Assembly (NCBI GenBank): GCA_019022495.1
Contig: JAFEKR010000011.1
Coordinates: 1,240,001 to 1,304,000 of the forward strand
Direction: 5' to 3'
Source: Epichloe hybrida
Taxonomy: Eukaryota > Ascomycota > Sordariomycetes > Hypocreales > Clavicipitaceae
DNA length: 64,000 bases
The first letter of the stretch is position 1; each line of letters starts with the position of its first letter. This document shows, piece after piece, positions 43,310 through 53,241 of this stretch. Made by a program: the position numbers and the translations under genes. Under the pieces are notes generated by a model, which saw only the letters and a program-made list of their open reading frames with translations, made no database searches and had not been told where the DNA came from.

Positions 43310-44569
43310 ATGTCACCTCAAGACCAACAACAACAACAACAGCAACCCTCCAACCCTCCTGGGTTCTGGGACTTCGTCTCAGGCTTTGGTGGTGCGCAAA
43401 ACCGTGCCCCTGGCCAAGGTGTTGACCATCAAAACGCTCCCCCATTTCCTCAATTCTCAGGTGCATTTCCCTTTGGCGGCGGCATGCACCATGGACCGCC
43501 GCCTCACCCCCATCAGAGTCACCACCCGCCTCATCATGGTCGTCACGGCGTGCCGCCCCCTCCCCCTCCTCCGCAGGCATGGCCTGGAGTAGGTCACAGC
43601 CCCTGGGACCCAGGATATGACTGGAGTGACTACTGGTATAACTACGGACACGACGGCGAAGATGAGCATGGCCACGAGAGCCGACGCGAGAAGCGTCGAG
43701 AACGTCGCGAAAGCCGCCGTCAGGGCCGCCGTCATCGTCGTCATGGCGAGGAGGGCACAGACGAGGAAGGCAATCGATCTGGCCGTGACCAAGAAGAGCC
43801 CGAAAAGGCCACGGACCAGGGCAACGAGAAGAACAAGGGGCCTTCTCCTGACACGGCCAAGGCGAACCCCGACATGCCCGATCCTGTGCCCGTGCCCGAC
43901 CCCGACGAAGTCGCCCCTGAAGATGGACGAGGAGAATATCCACCTCCATACGGATGGGACTCCGGCGGTTGTCGTGGTCGCGGTCGCGAGCGCGGCGGCT
44001 TTGCTGCTGGTCGAGGTGCAGCATGGCACCGCGGCCGAGGCGTGCATCACCGAGGACGACACTGCCCTCGAGGAGGCGCAAGCGGCAACGGCCTCGACTT
44101 CCCGGCCATGATGCGCGGGTTCGTCAACCACCCCTTTTTCCAGAACATGCGCGACCAGGCTGAGCGCTATCGATCCGGCATGAACCACCAGACCAACGAC
44201 GCCGACTCGTTCGCGCCCCCCGTGGACCTGTTCAACACGGAGCGGGCCTTTGTCGTCCACGTCGCCCTTCCCGGGGCCAGGAAAGAAGACGTTGGCGTGG
44301 ATTGGAACCCCGACAGCAACACTCTCAGAATCTCTGGTGTCTTGCACCGTCTGGGAGATGAAGACCTGATCCGGGGTCTCGTGTCTGGTGAGCGACGAGT
44401 CGGCCTTTTCGAGCGAGACATCACTCTGCCCCCGCCCGGCATGACCACGGACAAGGAAGACGTTGACGGCTCATCCATCACCGCCAAGATGCAGGACGGC
44501 GTGCTCGTCGTGACGGTGCCCAAGATGGACAGGGGATGGACAGAAATTCGAAAGGTGGACATCCAGTAA
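43310..44569 (+). CDS. Large small-heat-shock-type protein (Hsp20/alpha-crystallin domain)
   Basis: ATP-independent holdase family. One exon, 419 residues, roughly twice the usual sHSP size because of a long N-terminal extension. The extension begins MSPQDQQQQQQQPS and continues as Gly/Phe/His/Pro-rich sequence ([28 protein letters not shown]). A very basic stretch with RREKRRERRESRRQGRRHRR is at ~123-143, followed by an acidic DPVPVPDPDEVAPEDGRGE stretch and an RGG-like segment (GCRGRGRERGGFAAGRG). The alpha-crystallin domain occupies ~303-419: VDLFNTERAFVVHVALPGA, RISGVLHR, VGLFERDITLPPP, MQDGVLVVTVPK. The conserved AxxxNGVLxxxxPK-type block is present as AKMQDGVLVVTVPK. The low-complexity head suggests condensate or RNA association (inference). 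Confidence 0.88.
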   Translation: MSPQDQQQQQQQPSNPPGFWDFVSGFGGAQNRAPGQGVDHQNAPPFPQFSGAFPFGGGMHHGPPPHPHQSHHPPHHGRHGVPPPPPPPQAWPGVGHSPWDPGYDWSDYWYNYGHDGEDEHGHESRREKRRERRESRRQGRRHRRHGEEGTDEEGNRSGRDQEEPEKATDQGNEKNKGPSPDTAKANPDMPDPVPVPDPDEVAPEDGRGEYPPPYGWDSGGCRGRGRERGGFAAGRGAAWHRGRGVHHRGRHCPRGGASGNGLDFPAMMRGFVNHPFFQNMRDQAERYRSGMNHQTNDADSFAPPVDLFNTERAFVVHVALPGARKEDVGVDWNPDSNTLRISGVLHRLGDEDLIRGLVSGERRVGLFERDITLPPPGMTTDKEDVDGSSITAKMQDGVLVVTVPKMDRGWTEIRKVDIQ

Positions 44570-44785
44570 GGAGATTCTCCAACTAATCGAATCCTAGTTC
44601 AAGTGGCATCGAGCAACACATGTCTGAAAACCAATCAGGCAAATCTCACTGTGATCCATCTCGTAAATGGCACTTGTGATCCGGAATGGAGCAGAAAACG
44701 GCCCGAGGTCGAGTGCTCGGCTAACATTTCACAGCAAATAGTCGCGTTACTGCAGAGACGGCACAAAGGAACAGGACATATGTAC

Positions 44786-44789
<4 letters not shown>

Positions 44790-44818
<29 letters not shown>
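44790..44818. repeat. (AT)n microsatellite
   Basis: About 29 nt of uninterrupted alternating A and T, preceded by TGTACGTACA. Confidence 0.95.
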
Positions 44819-44820
<2 letters not shown>

Positions 44821-44966
44821 CGTAATGGTCAATGAATGCTGAGCTGTGCCATCTGATTCCCGAACAACTGCTGCATGTTCCTACGCCTGAGCCTATGCTA
44901 TTGGGGGTATATACAAAAAAACATAGATTGTTGAACGGATACGCGAGCTGCACGTGCTGAGGCATC

Positions 44967-44988
44967 TTGCTTGCTTGCTTGCTTGCTT
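44967..44988. repeat. (CTTG)5 microsatellite
   Basis: Five perfect tetranucleotide copies. Confidence 0.9.
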
Positions 44989-45420
44989 CATATGAATGCA
45001 AGATGCTATTCGCTCGCCTGCCAAGAATTGAACAAAGTGTAGCGTGTTTGCCACAAACAACAAACGAAAATTAGGGAGGGCTGCGTGTGTGCGGGCCTAT
45101 GATGCGTGTTTGGGAGCTTGAATAAAAAGGATGTCAATAGCAAAGACACGTGTGCAAGGTAGCATGGCTTTCCCACCAGGCTGTCTGATTCTTCCCATAG
45201 TCCCATAGCGGAGAGATGGATGGATATCAAGGCATACCAGAGAGGGGACATTGCCGTGAAGTCGACCCGAATCAGGCCTATAGTATACTTGAAGGGGAAA
45301 AAATCCCCCGAATGAAAGGAGGGAATAAAACTCGAGCATAACTCCGGGTATGTTGACATAAGTCGTGACGCGCTTCTTAGCCGTAAATGCACACGGATAA
45401 AAAGAAAGAAAAAACCTCCA

Positions 45421-47028
45421 TCATTCTGATAACTCGCTGGTAATCTCTCCCCGCACATGCTTGCACCATTTCAATATGGCTTGCTCAAAGTCTTGCCACA
45501 CTCCAGGCCCATTGTTGTAGACCACGCCAAGTACATCGACCTTGAGCATAACTTCGAAGCGGAGCTCAGCCGCCTTGACCCAGTAACGAAGATTGTCAGC
45601 CGATCGATACGGCTTTTGTGTGTCGGTGTGAAAGGTCGGGATAGCCCCGAATCGTCTCCTAGACTTGTTCACTGCGGCATTGTGTAGCTTTACAAGCCGT
45701 AAGCCATTCTGCAGGCTCTGGAGAAAAGGCGTTGGACACTCTGAAGCTTCAGAGAGCGGTGTCCATTCGGGGAGAGGCTCTGCCCCTGGGTCCATTGACG
45801 ACAAGAACGCCCTCTCTCGCTCATACTCTCGACCAGACCAGTCTCCACGGAGCCAGGCCCAGCTCTCACGTTCAGCCCGCTCAGCCGACTCAATTTCCTG
45901 CTCTTGTTTCAAAATATCAAACACGGACTCGACCCAGCCGACCGTGGTCTTGATCTCGTCGTCCTTCATGCCGCCCTTGAAATTTCTCGTCGCCATCTGC
46001 TTCAATACTTCCATCACGGCCAACAGATCTGCCCGAATCTGCTTCTCAGACTTGATAGAGTCCAGGCGATCCGGCAGCTCATGTGCCGTGTAGTACATCT
46101 TGGCCGCTCGAATGGCCAAAGTAACCACGTCGAGAATGTGCATGCCTTGCAGCTCGTACCAATCTTGCGTGTTTTCCTCGGGCATATTCGGTAGCTGCGG
46201 CATGTCGGGCGGCTCTCGACATGTCCCAAGCTTACGGGCCTGGACCTCGCTCAGAGCCTTTTGGCTGTCGTGTAGGCACGTCTCCAACTCCATCTTCAAC
46301 TCTTCTATCTTTGGGGGCCTGGGAATTGGCTTTTCTTTCTGGTGATATGTGCTGACAGTGGGAGGAAGCATGCCAGGTTCGGACTCTGCGAAGCTATCCT
46401 CAAAGTCATCTTCGTCTGAAAGTTCCGTCAAGGATTCCACTGCGTCGTTGAAGCTGGCGTTGGCCTCCATGTTGTGGCCACCCAGGTCTGTGGTGCTGTC
46501 GGCGGACACGTAGGACACATCCATGTCGGGCCCAATGATCTGAGAAGCAGTGCTCGTCCCATCTAGTAGAGACAAGTCCAGCGTTGCCCGCTGATTTGTC
46601 CTCTTGCGTGCGAGCTGGCCTCCCTTGCCGTCCAATAGACCGGTCCTAGCAAAATAGTACTGTAGGTGGGCAATGCTTCCCAAACTCATGACGCTTTCTC
46701 TCGACCTGGCGCTCGCGGCAAAGTCTGTGGTTTGCGGGCGCATGTATCCCCTTCGGCGGCCCTTGCCGTCCACACTGTGCGTTGACTGCCTCGAAATGTT
46801 GGACACATCTGAATGCCTCGATGATCGGTAGGAACCGGACGACTGGCGTGAGAAGAGCTCACCACCGCCGAGCGAATCTCGAGAGCTCACTTCGGTCCCC
46901 GAGGCATGTGACATGGATGAAGCAGTCGACACGCATCGGGACAGCTCAGGGCAGGCTCCGATGGCGAGAGTGGGCGATGTCTCGGGAGACGCGGGACGGT
47001 GGATGGGACGCTCGTTGACGGTCGCCAT
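45421..47028 (-). CDS. Conserved-looking fungal protein of unknown function, 535 aa
   Basis: Not assigned to a family. The first true ATG in the frame is at 47028 (MATVNERPIHRP). The open frame extends upstream behind a TTTGCTGCCCAG splice-acceptor-like site near 47092, so a 5' UTR intron or an extra exon is possible. The N-terminal ~150 residues are Ser-rich and disordered (SRQSSGSYRSSRHSDVSNIS), with many potential phosphosites. Then comes an acidic patch (LSDEDDFEDSFAESEPG). The C-terminal ~270 residues look folded and alpha-helical, with Trp-rich stretches (RESWAWLRGDWSGREYERER; RRRFGAIPTFH; SADNLRYWVKAAELRFEV; GPGVWQDFEQAILKWCKHV) and no signal or membrane segment. Likely cytoplasmic. 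Confidence 0.75.
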   Translation of the reverse strand: MATVNERPIHRPASPETSPTLAIGACPELSRCVSTASSMSHASGTEVSSRDSLGGGELFSRQSSGSYRSSRHSDVSNISRQSTHSVDGKGRRRGYMRPQTTDFAASARSRESVMSLGSIAHLQYYFARTGLLDGKGGQLARKRTNQRATLDLSLLDGTSTASQIIGPDMDVSYVSADSTTDLGGHNMEANASFNDAVESLTELSDEDDFEDSFAESEPGMLPPTVSTYHQKEKPIPRPPKIEELKMELETCLHDSQKALSEVQARKLGTCREPPDMPQLPNMPEENTQDWYELQGMHILDVVTLAIRAAKMYYTAHELPDRLDSIKSEKQIRADLLAVMEVLKQMATRNFKGGMKDDEIKTTVGWVESVFDILKQEQEIESAERAERESWAWLRGDWSGREYERERAFLSSMDPGAEPLPEWTPLSEASECPTPFLQSLQNGLRLVKLHNAAVNKSRRRFGAIPTFHTDTQKPYRSADNLRYWVKAAELRFEVMLKVDVLGVVYNNGPGVWQDFEQAILKWCKHVRGEITSELSE

Positions 47029-48075
47029 GTCAAAGGTGACAGTCTCGTCAAGGCTGCAGGACAAAGGTTTGTGCAGGCTGTCGGAGAATGACCTGGGCAG
47101 CAAAGAAAAGCAGAGCCACAGATGTTGGACGAGTGATGATGGTCTTCGGCTTCGTCCGGGAAGGATGGAGACTTGGACCGCAGGCGGCCAGGGCGTTGAT
47201 CTACTGCATAAACAGAGGGAAGCTTCTCAGGCGCAAAGGGGCAGGTGCTCGGGAAGATGCTGGGGGAGACGGATTTATTGAACAGTGCGCCAAGAGCGCA
47301 ATGTAATAAGGCTGGAATAGTACTGGGAGGCAAAGAGGGCGGACGAACCGAGGAAGGCCAGAGTGGACGAAGCTGATCAGGGGGTTCGGTCGCCTTAGGA
47401 CCGAACTGGTTATAGCCTGGTTGGCAGATGGATGGACGGATTGACTGGACGGATTGACTGGACGGCAACGCGAGGCTCGAAATTGCGTCCCAGACGCCGC
47501 CTGGTGATTGCAGTCCCGATCAAGCCCGCAGGACCAGCTTCCTTGCCAGGGAGCCGGTGTCGGGGTCTGGTTTGGTCCGATGAAATCAAATGTCGCCAAA
47601 CAGCTTGTACAATTATTATGTAGACGCGCAATTGCGACGCAAAATGAGCGTGCCCTCGCACTCCCTCCCTTGTCCGGGTCCTGCGTCTGTCCTGCGTCTG
47701 GGTCTGGGTCCGGGGCCCCAGCTGATGGATGTACTGATGAAGAATTCTGCGTTTAATCTCGTTGTCCTTGTAAAATTATCTTGAGGATGTCGGCCGGCTC
47801 TGAAGTGGTTGGAGCTTGGCACAAGTCCCGATCCAACAGCCGTGTGTGGCCAATCAGGGGCTAGTACGAAATGGCTCCGTTGTAATAAACGGCTTGCCAG
47901 GGGACAGATGAAGAAGGGATGCGTGCGTTGGTGCGATGCGTGCTCAACAAGTTATGCTGAGAGTTGGGATGAGGTGCTCGTTGTTGAATCGTCTGGCTCA
48001 GATTTCCCGATGAATTTGCTCCTCGTCGGAAACAGTAAACAGCGAGAGGACAAGTCGCGAGGTCTAGTCAAGCGG

Positions 48076-48120
48076 GCAGGCAAGACAGGCAGGCAAGACA
48101 GGCAGGCAAGGCAGGCAGGC
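48076..48120. repeat. GGCAGGCAAGACA repeat
   Basis: About three imperfect copies of a 13-nt unit GGCAGGCAAGACA, decaying into GGCAGGCA. Confidence 0.8.
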
Positions 48121-48875
48121 ACGTAGAAAAAAAAAAGGCAGGAGCGTTTCACTCGATACATAGACATGGACAATCTGCCATGTTATTGCTAGCTATACAT
48201 ATGTATGCTTCACGCGCGAACCCGGTATTTGGAGACAATACCGGAGTGCTGTTTTGTAACGACACGTGGCTCCAAGGCAACCCTGGTGGGAGATTGGGAG
48301 AGGGGGTTGACGATGCTGGCGTCAGATGCCCCTTGTCGTTGGAATGTGCAAAGCAGCCACCACATGATACATGCGTCATGCTACATTACATGTATGTATT
48401 GCAAGGGCGGGAACGAAACAAAATGGAGTCTTTCTTGCCCGAACTGTCGTTGCACGGAGGATGCACGGAGGATAGCCGTAGCGATTCGGACGGGTGCAGC
48501 GCTACTGGTCATGGAGTAGAGCTTAGATGGTGTTCATATCATTTGGCCAAGGGGAAGGTCTAAAGGGATTGAGAAGTCAGCGCGTGCTGGAAGTCCAAGA
48601 CAAGTAAGCAAGTGTCTTGGGTCATGCGGGTTATGGCGTTGTGAACATGACATTCGAGTTTCTCCGCAGGGAGGAGAAAGGTCGTTCCTTCCATCCAGGG
48701 AAGAACAGTTCGAAATTGGGTTGGGGAGTTGTCTTTTGCGTTGTGGCAGGGATGCGGTATGTGCTTCTCTTCTCGGACTCGCACAGTCGGCACAGTCAGC
48801 ACAGTTGCATGTGCACCATTGTGTCTACTGTAGAGAGTTGCACCTCGCATTAGAGTCTGACGATGAGGTGGTTTC

Positions 48876-48926
48876 GGAGAGGGGAGGGGAGAGGAGGGGA
48901 GAGGAGGGGAGAGGAGAGGAGAGGAA
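48876..48926. repeat. Purine-only repeat GGGGAGAGGA
   Basis: Tandem GGGGAGAGGA/GAGAGGA units making an uninterrupted purine strand of about 50 nt. Confidence 0.85.
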
Positions 48927-49660
48927 AGCATTAATATTTGTGTTCGATGCGAGGTGAGGTAATCCGTAATGTAATTACTCTGCTCCGTATTACGTCCGCA
49001 CTCGCTGTACCACTCACTCACTCGGACTCACGACTCACGAGTCACTACACTCTTATTTATGAGCCCTGTTTGCCCTCCCCTCTCCCGCGACCTCTTCCTC
49101 TTGTTTCTTATTTTCTCCTCCCTCTGCTTCTGGCCCTGTCTTCTTTCTTGTTGTCTGCTTTCCAACGTCCGACATCTACCTGCCTGTTTCTTCACATCGT
49201 CTGGCGACATCTGCCTTCGGCTTCGTCGTGCCGCGCATCGCTCCCCCCCTGAGTGAGCTCTGGACCAGCTGCCTAGCTCCTGGCCCCGGGCCGGAGAGCA
49301 GCTCACCAGAGTGCTGACTACACCTTGCACTGTGCTCCTGGCCTCCTGCACGACCCTGACTGTCCGTCCTGCACGAGCAAGGCGCTGCTGCAGGCCGCTG
49401 GAGCCAAATCGGATCGCACCGATCGCACGGATCGCACCGCATCCTCCCTCGTCCTCGTCCTGCTGTCTTTTTCTTTTTCTCTTTTCTCTTTTTTCTTTTT
49501 TTTGCTTGACTTCGTCAGGCCCATCAAGCGACTCAACTCGGGCAGCCTGAGAAGACGACGACACCACGGCTGTCTCAAATCTCAATCATTAATCTGAGCT
49601 TCCGTCTCGCCCCCGCTTTTTGGCCATCCACCCGTCCACCAAACCAACCCCAACGAGGAA

Positions 49661-49710
49661 CTCGCAGGAACTCGCAGGAACCAACAGGAACCAACAGGAA
49701 CTCGCAGGAA
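49661..49710. repeat. 10-bp minisatellite CTCGCAGGAA / CCAACAGGAA
   Basis: Five in-phase 10-mers ordered A-A-B-B-A, where A = CTCGCAGGAA and B = CCAACAGGAA. It lies in the presumed leader of the kar9-like gene. Confidence 0.9.
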
Positions 49711-49962
49711 CTTCCCAGGAGCACCCAGGCATTGCATCGTTGACGCTTCGAAGCAGGTCAGGCCACAACTGCCAGCCAGCTCTTGCATTCCACCAGACCG
49801 ACTCATCAGTTGAACTGACTGCTCAAGGCAGAGACCACTTTTCCGCCTCACATCCATTGGGCCCCAATCATACGTGCGGTCCACTCGCGGCGTGCCCACT
49901 GCCCGCCCACGGTCCAGTACCTGCGGCCCCTTGCTGCAGCAGGCTCTCACAGGCCAACAACT

Positions 49963-52900
49963 ATGACGGCCGCTCAGCCTGCTGCTGGTGTTTGTGTTCA
50001 GTGGGGGGGCGGTGTACAACGCGCTGTACAACGCGCTGCCCCGGCACCCGACGCCGCCATCGTCGCCGTCGTCGCCAACCACGAACTGACTCCGGCCTCG
50101 CCCTACCATCACCATCACCCTGACGATCGGCAACACCTCGACGACGGCCTCGCGCATCATCAGCACCAAAATCAGCACCAAGATGCCGTCTGCGACGTCC
50201 TGAACTTCGCCGACGTTGCCAAGGACACTTCCCACCTTCCTGCACCACCCATTGCTTTGGACACGCCTGGCTTGAGCCGCAGCACCACCAATAACACGAT
50301 TCGAAGCATTCGAAGCACCAGCAGCGGCAGCTTGAACAGCAGCAACACCACAACCCCCCCCCACAGCCATAGCTCCGCCGCGTACACACACGCGCCTGGT
50401 CCCGCCCAGCCTCACCACCACCACCACCCTCCCCCACCTTCGGCCATCCGAAAAACCTCGCCTGGTCTTGCTGCCCGACTCAAGGCTCTCGGCTTTGGCA
50501 CCTCCAAGCAATCGGCCTCTCCTGCCACGCCGCAGATGGACCGCATTGGCCGTCTGGACGAACAGCAACTCCGCCAACTCGACGAAAAGCACCAGGCCAA
50601 TTCCATCAGCTCCATCATCTCGCGGCGCGGTCGGCCTTGGAAAGGCGCAGGCGCCTCCACCTCGGCCCTTGTCAATTCATCGACTGTCCAAAGCATGGTC
50701 GCCGTCGAATCGCCTCAGCTTCCCGAGATACGAACCCCAGAACCGCTGGCCATGGACACCCAGAAATACAGACTGCCCGACCATAGCAACGGCAATGGGA
50801 CCAAGGTGACCCTCGACATTCGACGCGAGCATATTGAACGCACCACCCCTTCCGCTTCTCCTCCAGAGGCAATCCCTCCTCCGCCTCCACCAAAAGACAC
50901 GCCACCGCTGGCCAGTCCTGCCACACCGCCTCCTGTGACATCCCAAAATGACTTCGTCCCTGGTCTGAATTCTTACTTCACTCCGGGCCACAACCGGACT
51001 GGCTCAATATATACCTTGTCTCGTGCTTCATTCGCAAACCAACTCGCTCAACTGACCTCGCTTCAATTGCCTGATGCCGAATCATTGTCCAGCAAGGTTT
51101 CCGCTATCCGAACAGCTCACGTTGCCACCAAGGCGCTTACCAATGCGTCCGAACAGATCAGGAGCTGGATCGCCAAAGCCCAAGAGGTGATTGGTGGGCT
51201 CGACAGTGAGGATGACGTCGAATGGGCGGCTGCCGGAGGGCGGGAGGGCCTGGAAGAGGTCGAGAACGCCATCACTCGATTCGAGCATCTCATCAACGCC
51301 TACATCGGCGCCATCGAAGAGCTGCAACAACGGTCCGATATTTTCCATGTGCCCTCAGAGGACCTGAAGCAAGCAGTCGCCCAGATGGAGTCCATCATTG
51401 ATGAATGGGCCCATATCCGTGCTACTTTGACGAGTGTTCGAGTCCAGGTGGAAATTGCCATGGAGTGGGAGGAGCTGTGGAATAACGTCCTGGGAGATAT
51501 CCAGGGCGAAATGGACGAGCTTGGTCGATTGGTGTTCGAAATGGAGGAGCGTCGCCACAAAAGTGCCGTGGTATCAGCCAGCGCCGACGTCGATATTGGC
51601 GACCTCGAGACTATCGTGGAAGACACGCCCCCTCCTGGCGCACGCTTGCAAGCCTCGCATCGCTTCAGCCTGACCGGCATGCCCATGAGCCCCAGCACTC
51701 CTGGCACTTCCGGTCTGTCGCAGGATGACTCTAGCCTCTTGGCCTTGTTCGCCAGAATGCAGCCATTGCGTGCCAGCCTCGACTTCTTGCCGATGCGCTT
51801 GTCAGTGTTCGAGGCCAGGGCCGAGAAATCCTTTCCTACCGCATGCGAAGAGCTTGAGATGCGCCGCAATGGCCTAGACGCGAGCTACAAGAAGTTGGAA
51901 AAGGATGCCGAGTCCCTACGCAAGGAACTGGGCGAGGATCGTTGGGTTCTTGTATTTCGCGGAGCTGGGCGCCAAGCGCAAAAGATGCACGAGTCTGTCC
52001 AGCGATCCTTGCTCAAGCTGCGCGAAGCCATCGACAACGAGGTGCATTTGCAGATTCCTCCGACCATGATGAAGAAGATTGAGAGTTACGAAGCCAAAAA
52101 GACTCACTACGGACCCGCCATCGAGAGGGTTCTTTCCATCATAGACAGGGGCGTCAAGGATCGACTCACCGTCAATGGTGGGATTCTTCGTCTCCATCAT
52201 GACATGCAGACACGATGGGAGTCACTGAAGGTCCACATGCACGAAATGGACACCGTCATCGATGACATTCAAGCTGACAGGAAAGGTCAGCAATTGCGTG
52301 ATTCAGTATCAAGTATGCTTTCAAATGACAGGTCGACCATTGGAAGCGGACGAGACACACCCGGCAGCTCACCACCATCCTCGGTCATCATGGCGTCCCT
52401 CGGCCTCGATCCGCACACACCCTTGCCTAAGCGCAAAGGACGATCACCAAACGCCAATGGCATCAATGGCATCAATGCCATCAATGCCACCAAGGCCGCT
52501 CAGACCACTGGCAGAAGACATTCGTCCTTGCCAGCACCGTCAGCCCATTCAAACAGGAAAGCTGTTCCCAGACTGTCAACAATCGCAAGCTCGCGTGCTG
52601 CAGCACCTGCCGCCAGCGCAAAGACTCCGGCACGACCGCCAGGCTCTACCCTCGGCAGTCGTCCGGTTTGGAATGGGTCGGTCAACACGTCAGATCTTGA
52701 TACCGGACACCACTTCAAGCCTCTCAGTCTAACCACGCCCAGCCCCTATTCAAAGACGACACCCAACAATCAACGATCTGTATCCGCTCTGACACCTTCC
52801 TCGGCATCAAGGCTTCCCACTATCCGTGGTGCCTTCTCTCGTGCTGCTTCCGAGTCACCCAAGGTAGGCGAAAGCCCATCTGGAGGTGGTCACTCTCGGC

Positions 52901-53241
52901 TCTCATTCCGTGACCGGCTCACATCTCCGGGACCCTATTCTCAACAAACTCTGTCCAAGTCACGCTTGACCACAAAAAGCTCCATGTCTGCTTTGTCATC
53001 GGGGCGCCGAGTCTCGATGCAGCCGTCTGGGTCCGACATCGATCCGCTAGAGTTTCAAGCACCTCGGCCTGCTAGCTCACTGGCCGCCACTTGTCGGCAG
53101 ACGGGTCTGTTACCGCGTCTCAAAGGAAGATCTGATGGCAGCACCGGTCGTGCCAGTCCCCAATTGTTCTCAAGCAGCCGTCTTGGTATTCGCAAGCCCG
53201 TGCCCGAGCCCAGGGAGTCGAAGCCAAAATGGCGCCCCTAA
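49963..53241 (+). CDS. Kar9-like microtubule/spindle-positioning protein
   Basis: Kar9 family proteins link microtubule plus ends (via EB1/Bim1) to myosin-based transport and position the spindle or nucleus. One exon, up to 1092 residues from the ATG at 49963. The first ~140 residues are His/Gln/Ala low complexity, so a later start is possible. The N-terminal third is disordered and Pro/Ser-rich. The folded Kar9 core spans ~340-770: ALTNASEQIRSWIAKAQEVI, VENAITRFEHLINAYIGAI, WEELWNNVLGDIQGEMDELG, LRASLDFLPMRLSVFEARAE, WVLVFRGAGRQAQKMHESV, all helical and characteristic. The C-terminal ~300 residues are basic and Ser/Pro-rich with SxLP- and SRLP-type sequences (e.g. SASRLPTIRG, RKAVPRLSTIAS), resembling the SxIP-like EB1-binding motifs. 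Converges on the RecQ gene. Confidence 0.85.
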   Translation: MTAAQPAAGVCVQWGGGVQRAVQRAAPAPDAAIVAVVANHELTPASPYHHHHPDDRQHLDDGLAHHQHQNQHQDAVCDVLNFADVAKDTSHLPAPPIALDTPGLSRSTTNNTIRSIRSTSSGSLNSSNTTTPPHSHSSAAYTHAPGPAQPHHHHHPPPPSAIRKTSPGLAARLKALGFGTSKQSASPATPQMDRIGRLDEQQLRQLDEKHQANSISSIISRRGRPWKGAGASTSALVNSSTVQSMVAVESPQLPEIRTPEPLAMDTQKYRLPDHSNGNGTKVTLDIRREHIERTTPSASPPEAIPPPPPPKDTPPLASPATPPPVTSQNDFVPGLNSYFTPGHNRTGSIYTLSRASFANQLAQLTSLQLPDAESLSSKVSAIRTAHVATKALTNASEQIRSWIAKAQEVIGGLDSEDDVEWAAAGGREGLEEVENAITRFEHLINAYIGAIEELQQRSDIFHVPSEDLKQAVAQMESIIDEWAHIRATLTSVRVQVEIAMEWEELWNNVLGDIQGEMDELGRLVFEMEERRHKSAVVSASADVDIGDLETIVEDTPPPGARLQASHRFSLTGMPMSPSTPGTSGLSQDDSSLLALFARMQPLRASLDFLPMRLSVFEARAEKSFPTACEELEMRRNGLDASYKKLEKDAESLRKELGEDRWVLVFRGAGRQAQKMHESVQRSLLKLREAIDNEVHLQIPPTMMKKIESYEAKKTHYGPAIERVLSIIDRGVKDRLTVNGGILRLHHDMQTRWESLKVHMHEMDTVIDDIQADRKGQQLRDSVSSMLSNDRSTIGSGRDTPGSSPPSSVIMASLGLDPHTPLPKRKGRSPNANGINGINAINATKAAQTTGRRHSSLPAPSAHSNRKAVPRLSTIASSRAAAPAASAKTPARPPGSTLGSRPVWNGSVNTSDLDTGHHFKPLSLTTPSPYSKTTPNNQRSVSALTPSSASRLPTIRGAFSRAASESPKVGESPSGGGHSRLSFRDRLTSPGPYSQQTLSKSRLTTKSSMSALSSGRRVSMQPSGSDIDPLEFQAPRPASSLAATCRQTGLLPRLKGRSDGSTGRASPQLFSSSRLGIRKPVPEPRESKPKWRP

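Larger units (their letters stand above)
44570..45420. other. Intergenic with microsatellites
   Basis: Convergent 3' flanks of the sHSP gene and the orphan gene. It holds an (AT)n run and a (GCTT)n run, listed separately; no gene seen. Confidence 0.6.
47029..49962. other. 2.9 kb region without a recognisable gene
   Basis: Upstream of both the orphan gene (-) and the kar9-like gene (+). It contains a CAGG-type repeat (~48076-48120), a GGGGAGA purine repeat (~48876-48926), TAATCCGTAA and CCGTATTACG motifs (48960-48990), a long pyrimidine-rich stretch (49060-49510) that looks like a fungal promoter or leader, and a 10-bp repeat at 49661-49710. No coding sequence is supported. Confidence 0.5.

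Noticed and set aside
43457..44347. 296-codon minus-strand frame as a gene
   Set aside because: It lies wholly opposite the Hsp20-domain gene and reads as Val/Arg/Ala/Leu-rich low complexity; it is a shadow of the sense codons.
47029..47103. Start of the 535-aa orphan at 47103
   Set aside because: The codon there is TTG, behind a splice-acceptor-like CCCAG; the first ATG is at 47028.
49582..50592. 336-codon minus-strand frame as a gene
   Set aside because: It overlaps the kar9-like start and the 10-bp repeat; its sequence is Gly/Val/Arg repeats with no domain.
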